Below, piece by piece: positions 19,166 through 27,528 of a stretch of DNA of 64,000 nucleotides. Source of the DNA: Porphyrobacter sp. Lineage in GTDB: Bacteria; Pseudomonadota; Alphaproteobacteria; Sphingomonadales; Sphingomonadaceae. The first letter of the stretch is position 1; each line of letters starts with the position of its first letter. Both the position numbers and the translations under genes were made by a program. Where the stretch lies: assembly GCA_016125555.1 (NCBI GenBank), contig WGLN01000008.1, positions 62,001-126,000 on the forward strand, given 5' to 3'. A model generated the notes under the pieces. It worked only from the letters and a program-made list of their open reading frames with translations, did not search any database and was not told the DNA's origin.

Positions 19166-19183
19166 CCCTGGGTTTTTTCAGGG
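19166..19183 (+). other. Hairpin before the chaperone gene
   Basis: CCCTG, an eight-base loop GGTTTTTT and CAGGG form a short stem just after a second small stem (TTCT-TCGT-AGAA). It lies between the last DUF4402 gene and the chaperone gene, 18 bases before the start. It could act as partial terminator or RNA-processing site that keeps subunits more abundant than chaperone and usher, as in other fibre operons; this is inference. Confidence 0.35.
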
Positions 19184-19200
19184 GGCTTTCAGGCAGAACG

Positions 19201-20187
19201 ATGACGCGCCGCATTTACCATAGCATTGCCCGGACGCTGTTCGCACCGGTCGCATTGGCCGCGCTTTTCCTTGCCGGCCCCTCCGCGGCGCAGAGCCTCG
19301 CGCTCGAAGCTGCCGAACAGGCCGACCAAGAGGCTCCCCCCGCTCCGGCGCTGCCCGTCGTCAAGCCGGGCGAAGTTCCCGAAGGCTCGGTCGGCGGGAT
19401 GGGCGACATCAACATCTATCCCCGGCGTATCGTGCTCGACCGGCGGCAGCGGGTCGCTTCCGTCGGCCTTTACAACAAGATGCCGGTCGAGGGGGAATAC
19501 GAGATCTCGGTCACCGACATGCTGATGACCGACAGCGGGCGCATCATCCCGTTCAACAACCTGCCCGCGGATGCGGACACCAGCCGCGTCAAGACCGCCA
19601 GCGACATGCTGCGCTGGTCCCCGCGGCGCGTCCTCCTGCTCGGCAGCGAAGCGCAAACGGTGCGCGTCATGGCGCGGCCGCCGGCCGACCTGCCCGACGG
19701 GGAATATCGCGCCCATTTCACCGTCGTTTCCGTTCCCGCCGATGACGAGAGCCTGTCCATCGAGGACGCGCTGGGCGACGAGGCGCGCACCGCGGGCAAG
19801 GTCGGCGTGACCATCCGCCCCCGCTTCGGCATCTCGATTCCGGTGATCGTCAGGATCGGCGAGACGACGCTCGACGTCGGGCTCAAGGACTTTGCGCTCG
19901 TCGAGGGCGAGGCCGGGCCGCAGGTCGCGCTCACGATCACCCGCGCCGGGACGCGCTCGGCCTATGGCGATCTCGTCATCACCGTCGCCGGTGAGGACAA
20001 GCCGCTGGTGGTTGCGCGCGGCATCGGCGTCTATCCCGAGATCGACTTCCGCACGCTGCGCCTGGCGGTCAATCCCGAATTCGACCTTGCCAGACTGCAC
20101 TCCGGCATGAGCGTCGTGGCGACCTTCGTCGATGACGACGTTGCGCCCGGCGAGACACTGGCGAGGCAGACCTTCGTCGTGCCGTGA
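19201..20187 (+). CDS. PapD-like periplasmic fimbrial chaperone
   Basis: A 328-residue periplasmic protein with a signal peptide (about residues 1-30, ending SAAQS). A Pro/Ala-rich linker follows, then a chaperone-like first domain beginning INIYPRRIVLDRRQR, the strand in which PapD-type chaperones place the Arg that anchors the subunit C-terminus. RPRFGISIPVIVR later corresponds to the region with the second basic anchor. It should bind DUF4402 subunits through their terminal strand and deliver them to the usher. It is longer than PapD (about 215-240 residues) because of the N-terminal linker and second domain. Overlaps the usher start as GTGA. Confidence 0.78.
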   Translation: MTRRIYHSIARTLFAPVALAALFLAGPSAAQSLALEAAEQADQEAPPAPALPVVKPGEVPEGSVGGMGDINIYPRRIVLDRRQRVASVGLYNKMPVEGEYEISVTDMLMTDSGRIIPFNNLPADADTSRVKTASDMLRWSPRRVLLLGSEAQTVRVMARPPADLPDGEYRAHFTVVSVPADDESLSIEDALGDEARTAGKVGVTIRPRFGISIPVIVRIGETTLDVGLKDFALVEGEAGPQVALTITRAGTRSAYGDLVITVAGEDKPLVVARGIGVYPEIDFRTLRLAVNPEFDLARLHSGMSVVATFVDDDVAPGETLARQTFVVP

Positions 20188-23100
20188 CGATCCTGCGCAA
20201 GATCGGCTTCATTGCCGCGATTGCCGCTCTGCCCGGTATCCTGGCAGGGCCGCTGACAGCGCGGTCCCCGCACCTCGGACCGGGTCATGGCCCGCAGGTG
20301 TCGGCGCCGCTCGCCGGTGCCGGGCCGCCCGGTGCCGCGATGATGCCCACGCCCGCGCCCGTTCCCGCGCAGGAACCGGGGCGCACCCGCGAAGTGCAGG
20401 CCGCTCCGCCGGCTAACGTCGAGAATCTGCCCGCCACCGGGGGAGCCGCATTTGTCGCGCGCCCCGAGGCTGCCGCGCCGCTCGCCGAAACGACGCAATC
20501 TGCCGCTTGCGTCGGGGCCGGACGTCCTGCGCATCGGCGATCCGGGGCCGGCCGGCTTCCGCCTCCGGAAGCACCCGACCCGGCGCCCGCGCAGGACTCC
20601 GCGCCGGTTCATGCCGTTGCGCTTGCCGATCCGCTCAGCAGCGCCGGCCGCACCCGGCCGATTGCCGTCAGCCCTGCCGCGCCTGTGGCGAACCCCGAGG
20701 TTCAAGCTGCGACTCCGCGCGCGGCATCGCTGCCGGTCACCGCGCCGAAACAGGAGTTCGCCCAGCAGCAGCAGCAGAACCTCGATTTCCGTCCCGGTAC
20801 CCAGACTTTCCCCGGCGACCCGGACCAGCCCGCCTTCACCAGCGACGACGAGTTGATCCTTCAGCTCAGGATCAAGGGGATCGACGCCAGCGACACGGTC
20901 GTCGCCTACGGCACGCGCGATGCGGTGTATCTGCCGCTCGGCGAGCTGGCGCGGATCCTCGATCTGGCGATCCGGGTCAGCGACGACGGCCATTACGCCA
21001 ATGGCTGGTTTCTCGACGAAAGCCGCACCCTCACGGTGAACCTGCGTGAGGGGCGGCTGGTCACGGCGGGGGGCGAACGGCCGCTGGCGCCCGGCGAGGC
21101 GCAGGCCTTCGACGGCGAAATGTACCTGCGCCGCGAAGTCTTCGAGGAAATCTTCCCGCTCGAGGTGAAGGCGAACCTGCGCGCGCAGGCGCTCTATCTC
21201 GCCACGCGCGAACCCTTCCCCTTCGAGGAGCGCATGCGCCGCGAGGCCGAACGATTGCGGCTCGGGGCGCGAGACGCAAGACCCGATCAGGAACGGTGGC
21301 CACGGCAGGATACGCCGTGGCTTGCCGCATCCGCGCCGCTCGCAGACGTGGAGCTGCGGGCGGTGTCGGATTCTCCGCTGGGCGCGCGGCTCGAAGGCGA
21401 CCTGCGGCTCGGCGCGGACCTCGCCTTCATGACCGCGCAGACCTATTTCAGCGCCACCACGCGCGACGGGCTGGTCGCCTCCCTGATCCAGATGGGCCGG
21501 CGCAATGCCGAGGCGGGGCTGCTCGGCCCCCTCGATGCGACCGATTTCCAGTTCGGCGACGTCGCCACCGCCTCGATGCCGCTCGGTCTGCGCGGACAGG
21601 CCGGACGGGGTGTCACGCTCACCAACCGACCCTTCCAGAGCGCCTCGGTGTTCGAGCGCATCGACTTGCGCGGCATCCTTCCCAATGGCTACGAGGTCGA
21701 GCTCTATCGCAATGATATCCTTGTCGGTTCCGTCGCACGCGCAGTCAACGACCAGTACGAATTCCTCGAGGTCCCGGTCGATTACGGGCTCAACGTCTTC
21801 CGCCTCGTGTTCTACGGCCCGCAGGGGCAGCGCCGCGAGGAAGTCCGGCGGATCACCGTGGGGGACGGGCGGCTGGCGAAGGGCCGGTTCGAATATGACG
21901 CAGGCATCGTGCAGCGCGGCGAGAACCTGCTGGGCGTGCGCGGACCCAATTTCAATCCGCTCGAGGGCTTCGGCAGCTGGCAGGCCACCGCGCAGTTCGC
22001 CTACGGGATCACGTCCGGACTTACGGCGGTGAGCAGCCTCGCCTGGTTTCAGGATCCGCAGGGCGCCGATCTGTCGGTGGCAACCGCCGGCCTGCGCACC
22101 GGGATGGGGGCGCTCGCCTTGCGTGCGGACGGGGCGCTGGGCAGCGACGGCAGCAGCGCGCTGGGCGCGGGGCTCGGCGGCCGCGCGCTCGGCGGCTCGT
22201 TCTCGCTGTCGCATTTCGAATATGGCGGAGGTTTCCGGGACGAGATCAGGAGCAATTCGCGCGATCCGCTGCGCCGCGCCACCGAGTTCGAGTTCAACGG
22301 CAGCGTCAAGCTGTCGGGCCAGTCGTTCCCCCTCGCCGCCCGCCTGCGCCGAATCGCCTTCGCCGACGGGCGCACCGACATCGACGCGGCCTTCCGCACC
22401 TCCTTCCGCCTCAAGGGCGCAGTGCTGTCGAACACGCTCGAATATTCGCGCGACGCTGCACCCGGCGGCGCGCGCTTTTCGCAGCTGATCGGGAACTTCG
22501 ACCTTGCCACCTTCCAGCGCTCGCGGGTGCAGCTGCGTGCATCGGTGGGTTACAGCCTGCTGCAAGGCCCTGAAATAACGGACGGATCCATGCAGGTGGC
22601 CTATCAGGTCGACGACCGAACGTTGATCAGCGGGCAGGCGTTCCATTCCTTCCGAACGGGCGAAACCGGCTTTGGCGTCTCGGCGGTGCGCGAATTCGAC
22701 CGCTTCACGCTCGCGCTCGACGGCAACTACGCCTTCGAGCAGCGCAGCTATGCCATCGCGCTGCGGTTCGGCTTCAGCTTCGGCCGCGACCCGCTGCGGC
22801 GCCAGACGTTCTTCGCGCCCCCCGGCCAGGCGTCCTCCGGCGCGGTCGCGGTCCGGGCGTTCCAGGACATGGACGGCGATGGCCGCTTCGGCCCCGCGGA
22901 CACCCCTCTTGAAGGGGTGACCTTCAGCGCCTTCAACGGCACTGCGACCACCGATGCGCAGGGCATGGCGCGGCTGATGCGGCTCGGCAACGGCAATCCG
23001 GCCGCCGTCCAGGTCGATCCCTCCACCTTGCCCGACATCCTGATGGCCCCCGCCTCGCGCGGGCTGGAGATCGTGCCGCGCGCCGGCCGCATCCACGTGA

Positions 23101-23411
23101 TGGACTTCCCGATCGTTGCCCTGAGCGAGGTCGAGGGCACCGTCACCCTCGAGGCGCAAGGTTCGGCCCGCGGCGTGTCCGGCCTGCGGCTGGTGCTGGT
23201 CGACGCCAAGGGAGAAATCGCCGGCACCGCCCGCACCGAGCGCGGCGGCGGCTATCTGTTCGAGCAGGTGAAGCCGGGGCGCTATCGGCTGGCGCTGGAG
23301 CCCGAACAGGCCGGGCGGCTCGGCATCTGCATGGTCGCGAATCCTGCCATCACCGTCGGTCCGACCAGCGATGTTCTGGTCCAGGATGCCGTCGTCCGGG
23401 AGTGTTCCTGA
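20184..23411 (+). CDS. Usher-like outer-membrane protein with C-terminal Sdr-like domains
   Basis: A 1075-residue protein starting at a GTG that overlaps the chaperone stop. After a signal-like N-terminus, residues ~35-210 are a Pro/Ala/Gln-rich, apparently disordered linker. A beta-rich region of about 650 residues follows, with usher features: FERIDLRGILPNGYEVELYRN resembles the plug/middle-domain entry (split here over two strands), and repeated alternating strands end at about residue 870. The C-terminus has a DMDGDGRFGPAD calcium-loop-like motif opening an SdrD-B or carboxypeptidase-regulatory-like Ig domain, then a second such domain. I infer an outer-membrane pore that threads DUF4402 subunits. 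The N-terminal linker has mixed composition and one possible compensated frame change near 20500. Confidence 0.72.
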   Translation: MTILRKIGFIAAIAALPGILAGPLTARSPHLGPGHGPQVSAPLAGAGPPGAAMMPTPAPVPAQEPGRTREVQAAPPANVENLPATGGAAFVARPEAAAPLAETTQSAACVGAGRPAHRRSGAGRLPPPEAPDPAPAQDSAPVHAVALADPLSSAGRTRPIAVSPAAPVANPEVQAATPRAASLPVTAPKQEFAQQQQQNLDFRPGTQTFPGDPDQPAFTSDDELILQLRIKGIDASDTVVAYGTRDAVYLPLGELARILDLAIRVSDDGHYANGWFLDESRTLTVNLREGRLVTAGGERPLAPGEAQAFDGEMYLRREVFEEIFPLEVKANLRAQALYLATREPFPFEERMRREAERLRLGARDARPDQERWPRQDTPWLAASAPLADVELRAVSDSPLGARLEGDLRLGADLAFMTAQTYFSATTRDGLVASLIQMGRRNAEAGLLGPLDATDFQFGDVATASMPLGLRGQAGRGVTLTNRPFQSASVFERIDLRGILPNGYEVELYRNDILVGSVARAVNDQYEFLEVPVDYGLNVFRLVFYGPQGQRREEVRRITVGDGRLAKGRFEYDAGIVQRGENLLGVRGPNFNPLEGFGSWQATAQFAYGITSGLTAVSSLAWFQDPQGADLSVATAGLRTGMGALALRADGALGSDGSSALGAGLGGRALGGSFSLSHFEYGGGFRDEIRSNSRDPLRRATEFEFNGSVKLSGQSFPLAARLRRIAFADGRTDIDAAFRTSFRLKGAVLSNTLEYSRDAAPGGARFSQLIGNFDLATFQRSRVQLRASVGYSLLQGPEITDGSMQVAYQVDDRTLISGQAFHSFRTGETGFGVSAVREFDRFTLALDGNYAFEQRSYAIALRFGFSFGRDPLRRQTFFAPPGQASSGAVAVRAFQDMDGDGRFGPADTPLEGVTFSAFNGTATTDAQGMARLMRLGNGNPAAVQVDPSTLPDILMAPASRGLEIVPRAGRIHVMDFPIVALSEVEGTVTLEAQGSARGVSGLRLVLVDAKGEIAGTARTERGGGYLFEQVKPGRYRLALEPEQAGRLGICMVANPAITVGPTSDVLVQDAVVRECS

Positions 23412-23468
23412 GGGCGGCAGGCTACTCTCGCCGTGGCGCACGCACACCCTCCAAAGAACGTATACCGA

Positions 23469-23492
23469 ATAGGTAAACGGATTTTAACCTAT
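23469..23492 (+). promoter_or_regulatory. Inverted repeat ATAGGT-N12-ACCTAT before the flp pilin gene
   Basis: ATAGGT (23469-23474) and ACCTAT (23487-23492) form an inverted repeat in the AT-rich 154-base region between the usher and pilin genes. The left arm belongs to GAATAGGTAAAC, which resembles the motifs before the DUF4402 and kinase genes. It is a plausible operator or promoter region 74 bases upstream of the pilin start; no experiment or consensus supports it yet. Confidence 0.4.
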
Positions 23493-23565
23493 ATTTATCG
23501 TCACCTCGATTACCAATTCATCACCTGAGACCCACAGGTAAATGAAAGTAGCGAGGAAATTCGAT

Positions 23566-23739
23566 ATGAAGTATTTCAAGCGCATCCGTGACTTGTTCAT
23601 GGACAATAGGGCTGCGACTGCCATCGAATACGGCTTGATTGCTGCCCTGATCGCGATGGCGATTGTGGCTGCCGTTCAATCCGTCGGTGCCAAAGTTGCA
23701 GCTAGCTTCGAAGCCACCTCGCACGCTCTGGAACAGTGA
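23566..23739 (+). CDS. Flp-family type IVb pilin
   Basis: A 57-residue prepilin. The leader (MKYFKRIRDLFMDNRA) is followed by ATAIEYGLIAALIAMAIV, the hallmark Flp sequence with Glu at position 5 of the mature protein and the Flp motif Glu-Tyr. The residue before the processing site is Ala rather than the usual Gly, which is tolerated in many alphaproteobacterial Flp pilins. I choose the ATG at 23566 because GAGGAAA lies eight bases upstream; an earlier ATG at 23542 would lengthen the leader by eight residues. No cpa/tad machinery is in the window, so assembly genes must be elsewhere. Confidence 0.88.
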   Translation: MKYFKRIRDLFMDNRAATAIEYGLIAALIAMAIVAAVQSVGAKVAASFEATSHALEQ

Positions 23740-23893
23740 CGCTGCCGAGCGCCTGGTGCCACCTGGGGCGCCGGGCGCTCGCGGCGAATGCAAGGACCTC
23801 CCTCATGCGCACACCTGTTCGCGACAGCCGCGAGAAAAGGCCCGGCCGCGCGGCGGGGGCAGACCTCGTCCCGGCGGCAAGGTGCACCGATCG

Positions 23894-24295
23894 ATGAGGC
23901 GGCTGACCATTTCCGCGGGCCAGGCCCGCCACGGCGTCGAACGCCGGACGATGCTGCGGACCGCTCTGGGCATTCCCGCGAGAATGACCAGCGTTGTCGA
24001 CGTGCAGGAGTGCGTGCTCGTCGATGTGTCCCTCAGCGGCGCTCTCGTCTGTGTGCCTCGCCCGTTGACGGTCGACGCCTGCGGCTATCTTCGCGCCGGT
24101 TCGATAGAGGCATTCGCGATCGCCGTCCGGGTCAGTCCGTTCGGCGAGACAACCACCGCGGTCGGGGTCAGGTTCGACGAAAGGCTGACGAAGGCTCAGA
24201 TCATGTACCTGCGTTCCTATGCGGCGCAGCGCGATCTGTTCGAGAAACGGGCACTTCGCTCCGCCGTGCGGGACTGGGTCCGGGGCGATGCATGA
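23894..24295 (+). CDS. PilZ-domain protein
   Basis: A 133-residue protein with a probable PilZ c-di-GMP-binding domain: RRTMLRTALGIPAR near residues 14-27 supplies the basic RxxxR-like element, and VLVDVSLSGALV the D/NxSxxG element. Its arginine arrangement is not the textbook RxxxR, so nucleotide binding is likely but not certain. Cytosolic. Located 154 bases after the pilin and before the sensor kinase, it may link c-di-GMP to surface attachment. The N-terminus could begin at a GTG twelve bases earlier. Confidence 0.68.
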   Translation: MRRLTISAGQARHGVERRTMLRTALGIPARMTSVVDVQECVLVDVSLSGALVCVPRPLTVDACGYLRAGSIEAFAIAVRVSPFGETTTAVGVRFDERLTKAQIMYLRSYAAQRDLFEKRALRSAVRDWVRGDA

Positions 24296-24381
24296 GCGTC
24301 GCCAAGAGACGGACGGGCCGTTGCATAGGCATTTTAACAGGCGCAGCTTTAAGTCGGAATTCAGCATCATAACTGAATGAC

Positions 24382-24397
24382 TACACCCGGATGGGTA
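24382..24397 (+). promoter_or_regulatory. NarL-type 7-2-7 site upstream of the hybrid kinase gene
   Basis: TACACCC-GG-ATGGGTA has the spacing of a NarL-family 7-2-7 palindrome; the right arm matches AKRRGTA exactly and the left arm keeps TAC and CC. It lies 66 bases before the GTG of the kinase gene in an AT-rich stretch and shares GGATRGGTAGTT with the site at 17912. The adjacent LuxR-type regulator (26482) is a candidate binder, which would make the circuit autoregulatory. Confidence 0.45.
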
Positions 24398-24463
24398 GTT
24401 ATTTCGAAACTTCCGAATTCGCTATGATTCGGAAAAAAGCAACTTCCAAAGAAAGCGCGCCGC

Positions 24464-26485
24464 GTGGAAAAGAACCGGGCCCTCTTGCAAGGCAAAGAGG
24501 GCGCAATTCCTTTCTTATCAATCCCCTGGTCGGGTATCGAGGGGGCGGGTGAGGGCGTGCTCAAGCTGCAGGAGCGCCTGTCGCACCTCATCGCCCAGAC
24601 CACCACCGACGCTTTCGTTGCCATCGATCCCGAAAACCGGATCATCTATTGGAACAAGGGTGCCGAAGAACTTTTCGGGTGGCGTGCGGAAGACATTCTC
24701 GGCCAAAGTCTGAACCTCATCGTCCCGCAGGTCCATCATGTCCGGCATCTGGAGGGTGTGCGGCGGCTTTCGGAAGGGCACGCGCCGCGTCTGACCGGAA
24801 AGATGACCAGCGTCACCGCGATCCATCGCAATGGACGCGAGGTCCAGACGGAGCTTGCGCTGACCCACTGGATCAATCCCGAAACGGGCAGGCCGGCCGG
24901 ATACGCCGCAATCATGCGCGACGTAAGCGCCCGCCTCGAACTCGAAGCCGAACGGGATGCTTACCAGCGGAAGCTGGAAGAACAGCTTGCCGCGATCGAG
25001 GCGACCTCCGACGGCGTGGCCATCACCGACGCCGAGGGGTTCTTCACCTATCTGAACCAGGCCCACTGCACGATGTTCGGCTACGCGGAGCCTTCAGGGC
25101 TGCTGGGAAGGCACTGGTCGATCATCTATTCGCCCCACGAAGCGCGGCGAATCGAGCAAGTCGCAATGCCCGAGGTCTTCACCACCGGCACGTGGCGCGG
25201 AGAAGCGCGCGGCCTGCATCGCGACGGCAGCATCGTCGAGCAGGAAGTCGCGCTTGCGAAAAGTCCGAGTGGCGGGCTGGTCTGCACAACGCGCGACATG
25301 GCGGAGCGACAGCAGGCGATCAGGGAGCGGATTCGCGCGCGCGAAAGCCTTTTGCTGGCGGAGCGGCAGGAGCTGGTCAGCCGCGCCGTATCCGGAGTCG
25401 CGCACGACTTCGCCAACCTCATGGCGGTGATCTCGGCTTCGGCAGTCAGTCTCGGCCGCGCAGGAAATTCGCGACCGCCCGAACTCGACCGGATCGAGGG
25501 TGCCGCCAATCAGGCGACTGCCATGCTCGAGCTGATCCTGGCGCCGCTGCGCAACGCCCGCGCCGATCGGGCGCTGGACGCGAGATCGGCGCTGGCGACC
25601 GTCGTCGACCTCACGGCGGTGACGCTGAAATCGCACCATTCGATCCATCTCCACGCTCCCGACGAGGGCATCGCGCTCAAGGCGGCGGGGACCGAATTCC
25701 TGCGGGTGCTGATGAACCTGTGCAGCAATGCGCGCGATGCGCTTCCCAGCGAGCGGCAGGGCTTCATCAACATCACGCTTGAGCGGCTTCATCCCAGCAG
25801 GCGGCTCGCGAAGCGGGTGGTCGGTGCAATCCCCGAGGAGCCCTGCGCCTTGATCACGGTTTCGGACAATGGCTGCGGAATCGCAGACGAGGATCTTGTT
25901 CGCATCTTCCAGCCCTTCGAGACGACCAAGAGCTTCGGCACCGGCCTCGGACTTGCGGTGGTCTCTGCAGTGGTGACCGAGGCGGGCGGCGCGATCTGCG
26001 TGCGGAGTGGTCGCCATGGGACCATGTTCCAGCTTGTCTGGCCGCTGGCCGAAGCGGGGCTCAACGATCAGCAGGCAGTTCTCGACGATCTGTGTCCCGC
26101 GATGCCCAGGGCGCGGGTTTTGGTGGTTGACGACAACCCCCAGGTGCTGGACCTGGTCGCCAGCGAACTGCACAAGGCCGAGGTGGTGGTGACCGCGCTT
26201 GCCAGCCCGGTCGAAGCCCTCGCCGTGCTTCGCGAAATTCCCACCGAATGGGACGCGGTGATCGTCGACTACGACATGCCCGAGATGAACGGGGCGGAGC
26301 TCGCCACCAGAATTCGCGGGATAGCCCCCCACTTGCCGATCATCCTGTGTACCGCGCTGCACGAAGCGGAGATCGACATTGCGGGCTCTCCCTTCGAGGA
26401 CCGGGTCGTCAAATCTGCGATCACCACCGATCTCAACCTCGCACTGCGACGGGTGCTCGCCGTATCGAAGGAGCGCGGGTCATGA
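24464..26485 (+). CDS. Hybrid PAS-PAS histidine kinase with receiver domain
   Basis: A 673-residue soluble hybrid kinase without membrane segments. Two PAS domains (about 38-155 and 170-285) are followed by an atypical dimerisation region with the phospho-acceptor His314 in SGVAHDFANLM, a HATPase with N-box MNLCSNARDA (Asn418, Asn422), G1 DNGCGIA and G2 GTGLGLAVV, and a C-terminal receiver with Asp602 in VIVDYDMP. The His box without the usual Glu-Phe pattern puts it in the HWE/HisKA_4-like or NtrB-like range. The GTG start is preceded by AAAGAAAG. It overlaps the LuxR regulator by ATGA, so they form a cognate pair sensing a cytosolic signal. Confidence 0.88.
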   Translation: MEKNRALLQGKEGAIPFLSIPWSGIEGAGEGVLKLQERLSHLIAQTTTDAFVAIDPENRIIYWNKGAEELFGWRAEDILGQSLNLIVPQVHHVRHLEGVRRLSEGHAPRLTGKMTSVTAIHRNGREVQTELALTHWINPETGRPAGYAAIMRDVSARLELEAERDAYQRKLEEQLAAIEATSDGVAITDAEGFFTYLNQAHCTMFGYAEPSGLLGRHWSIIYSPHEARRIEQVAMPEVFTTGTWRGEARGLHRDGSIVEQEVALAKSPSGGLVCTTRDMAERQQAIRERIRARESLLLAERQELVSRAVSGVAHDFANLMAVISASAVSLGRAGNSRPPELDRIEGAANQATAMLELILAPLRNARADRALDARSALATVVDLTAVTLKSHHSIHLHAPDEGIALKAAGTEFLRVLMNLCSNARDALPSERQGFINITLERLHPSRRLAKRVVGAIPEEPCALITVSDNGCGIADEDLVRIFQPFETTKSFGTGLGLAVVSAVVTEAGGAICVRSGRHGTMFQLVWPLAEAGLNDQQAVLDDLCPAMPRARVLVVDDNPQVLDLVASELHKAEVVVTALASPVEALAVLREIPTEWDAVIVDYDMPEMNGAELATRIRGIAPHLPIILCTALHEAEIDIAGSPFEDRVVKSAITTDLNLALRRVLAVSKERGS

Positions 26486-27090
26486 TGCGCGTCCTGTTCG
26501 CCGATGATCACGACCTGTTGCGGGACACCTTCAAGGCCTTCCTCGAAGCTGAAGGCCTCTTCGCCGTCGAACTCGCAGCCAACGTGGCCGATGCGCTCGC
26601 GCTTATCGCCGAGAACGGGCCGTACGACCTTGTCCTGCTCGATTTCCAGATCCCCGGGATGAACGGCCTCCTCGGGCTGAGGCAGATAATCGCAGCGCAA
26701 GGCGAGCGCCCGGTCCTGCTGCTGACGGGGGTTGCGACGGCAGGCACCGCGACGGCGGCGCTTCGCTTCGGAGCCGCGGCCGTCCTGAGCAAGACCCTGT
26801 CGATCGACAAAGTGAAGCACGCTATGCTCTCGATCGCCAACGGTCACGTCATTCCGGCAAATCCGCAAACCGTGCAGAGCGATGGATTGCCCGACACTCC
26901 GACCTTGACGCCGCGCCAGGAAGAGGTGCTGCGTTGCATCTGTGATGGCTTGGCGAACAAGCAGATCGCCAGAAGCCTCAACTTGCGGGAAGCGACGGTC
27001 AAAATGCACATCAAGATGATCTTTGCAAAGCTCGGTGTGAATAGCCGTACCCAAGCGATCATCGCCTCGAAGAATTTCAATTTGATCTAG
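26482..27090 (+). CDS. LuxR/NarL-family response regulator
   Basis: A 202-residue regulator with an N-terminal receiver (Asp54 in LLDFQIP, Lys104 in VLSKTL) and a C-terminal LuxR helix-turn-helix (about 143-198), containing LTPRQEEVLRCICDGLANKQIA split between the first helices and ATVKMHIKMIFAKL in the recognition region. It is presumably phosphorylated by the hybrid kinase, whose stop it overlaps (ATGA; a second ATG follows). Candidate target sites with NarL-type heptamers lie before the kinase, the Flp pilin and the main DUF4402 gene. Confidence 0.92.
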   Translation: MMRVLFADDHDLLRDTFKAFLEAEGLFAVELAANVADALALIAENGPYDLVLLDFQIPGMNGLLGLRQIIAAQGERPVLLLTGVATAGTATAALRFGAAAVLSKTLSIDKVKHAMLSIANGHVIPANPQTVQSDGLPDTPTLTPRQEEVLRCICDGLANKQIARSLNLREATVKMHIKMIFAKLGVNSRTQAIIASKNFNLI

Positions 27091-27137
27091 TACCGTGCAA
27101 GACACGAGCGTTTCGCGCGACTAGCTTCTGCAGGCTA

Positions 27138-27151
27138 CATCCCTTTGGATG
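27138..27151 (+). other. Inverted repeat CATCC-CTTT-GGATG
   Basis: A five-base-pair perfect stem with a CTTT loop, 48 bases after the response-regulator stop and 57 bases before the next small gene. There is no T-tract directly behind it; CCCCAAAAAATTC follows 15 bases later. It may be part of the promoter of the small gene or a weak terminator. Confidence 0.25.
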
Positions 27152-27207
27152 CATTGGCAGGCCCCAAAAAATTCTAACACAAGCAACAGGCTGGTTAGGA
27201 ATTTCGG

Positions 27208-27465
27208 ATGGCGTCTGTTTCATCTTCGTCGCGCGTGCTGCAAGACCCTAATGCGAAAACGACCGCACCGCTGAAGATCGCCGATCTCGGCGGGTTCGAC
27301 GCAGTCGCCGATCCTGCCCCAGACGCGGATCTCGCCGCCCGATCCGACATTTCACGCGATCTTGACGGGCTTCGCGAGAAAGCCGGCGTTCCGTTGGAAG
27401 CCTGGCTGATTCTGGCGATCGTGATCGCAAGCTACATCAACGCTGCCGCCAGCCTGTTCGGCTGA
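27208..27465 (+). CDS. Small protein with C-terminal membrane segment, unknown function
   Basis: An 85-residue protein I do not recognise. The first 60 residues are hydrophilic, rich in Ser, Asp and Ala, and include an acidic stretch (DAVADPAPDADLAARSD). Residues ~64-82 (LEAWLILAIVIASYINAAA, read in two parts) form one hydrophobic helix ending three residues before the C-terminus, a tail-anchored arrangement. The ribosome-binding site is weak (TTAGGAA nine bases upstream). It sits between the kinase/regulator pair and the XRE regulator on the + strand. Codon use and Ala bias look like a real gene, but it could be a small ORFan. Confidence 0.6.
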   Translation: MASVSSSSRVLQDPNAKTTAPLKIADLGGFDAVADPAPDADLAARSDISRDLDGLREKAGVPLEAWLILAIVIASYINAAASLFG

Positions 27466-27528
27466 GATCGTTTTCCAAGTTGCGTCCGTGAATCGGGGCG
27501 GGTCAGCGCGACGCGCCGAAACGGGCGA

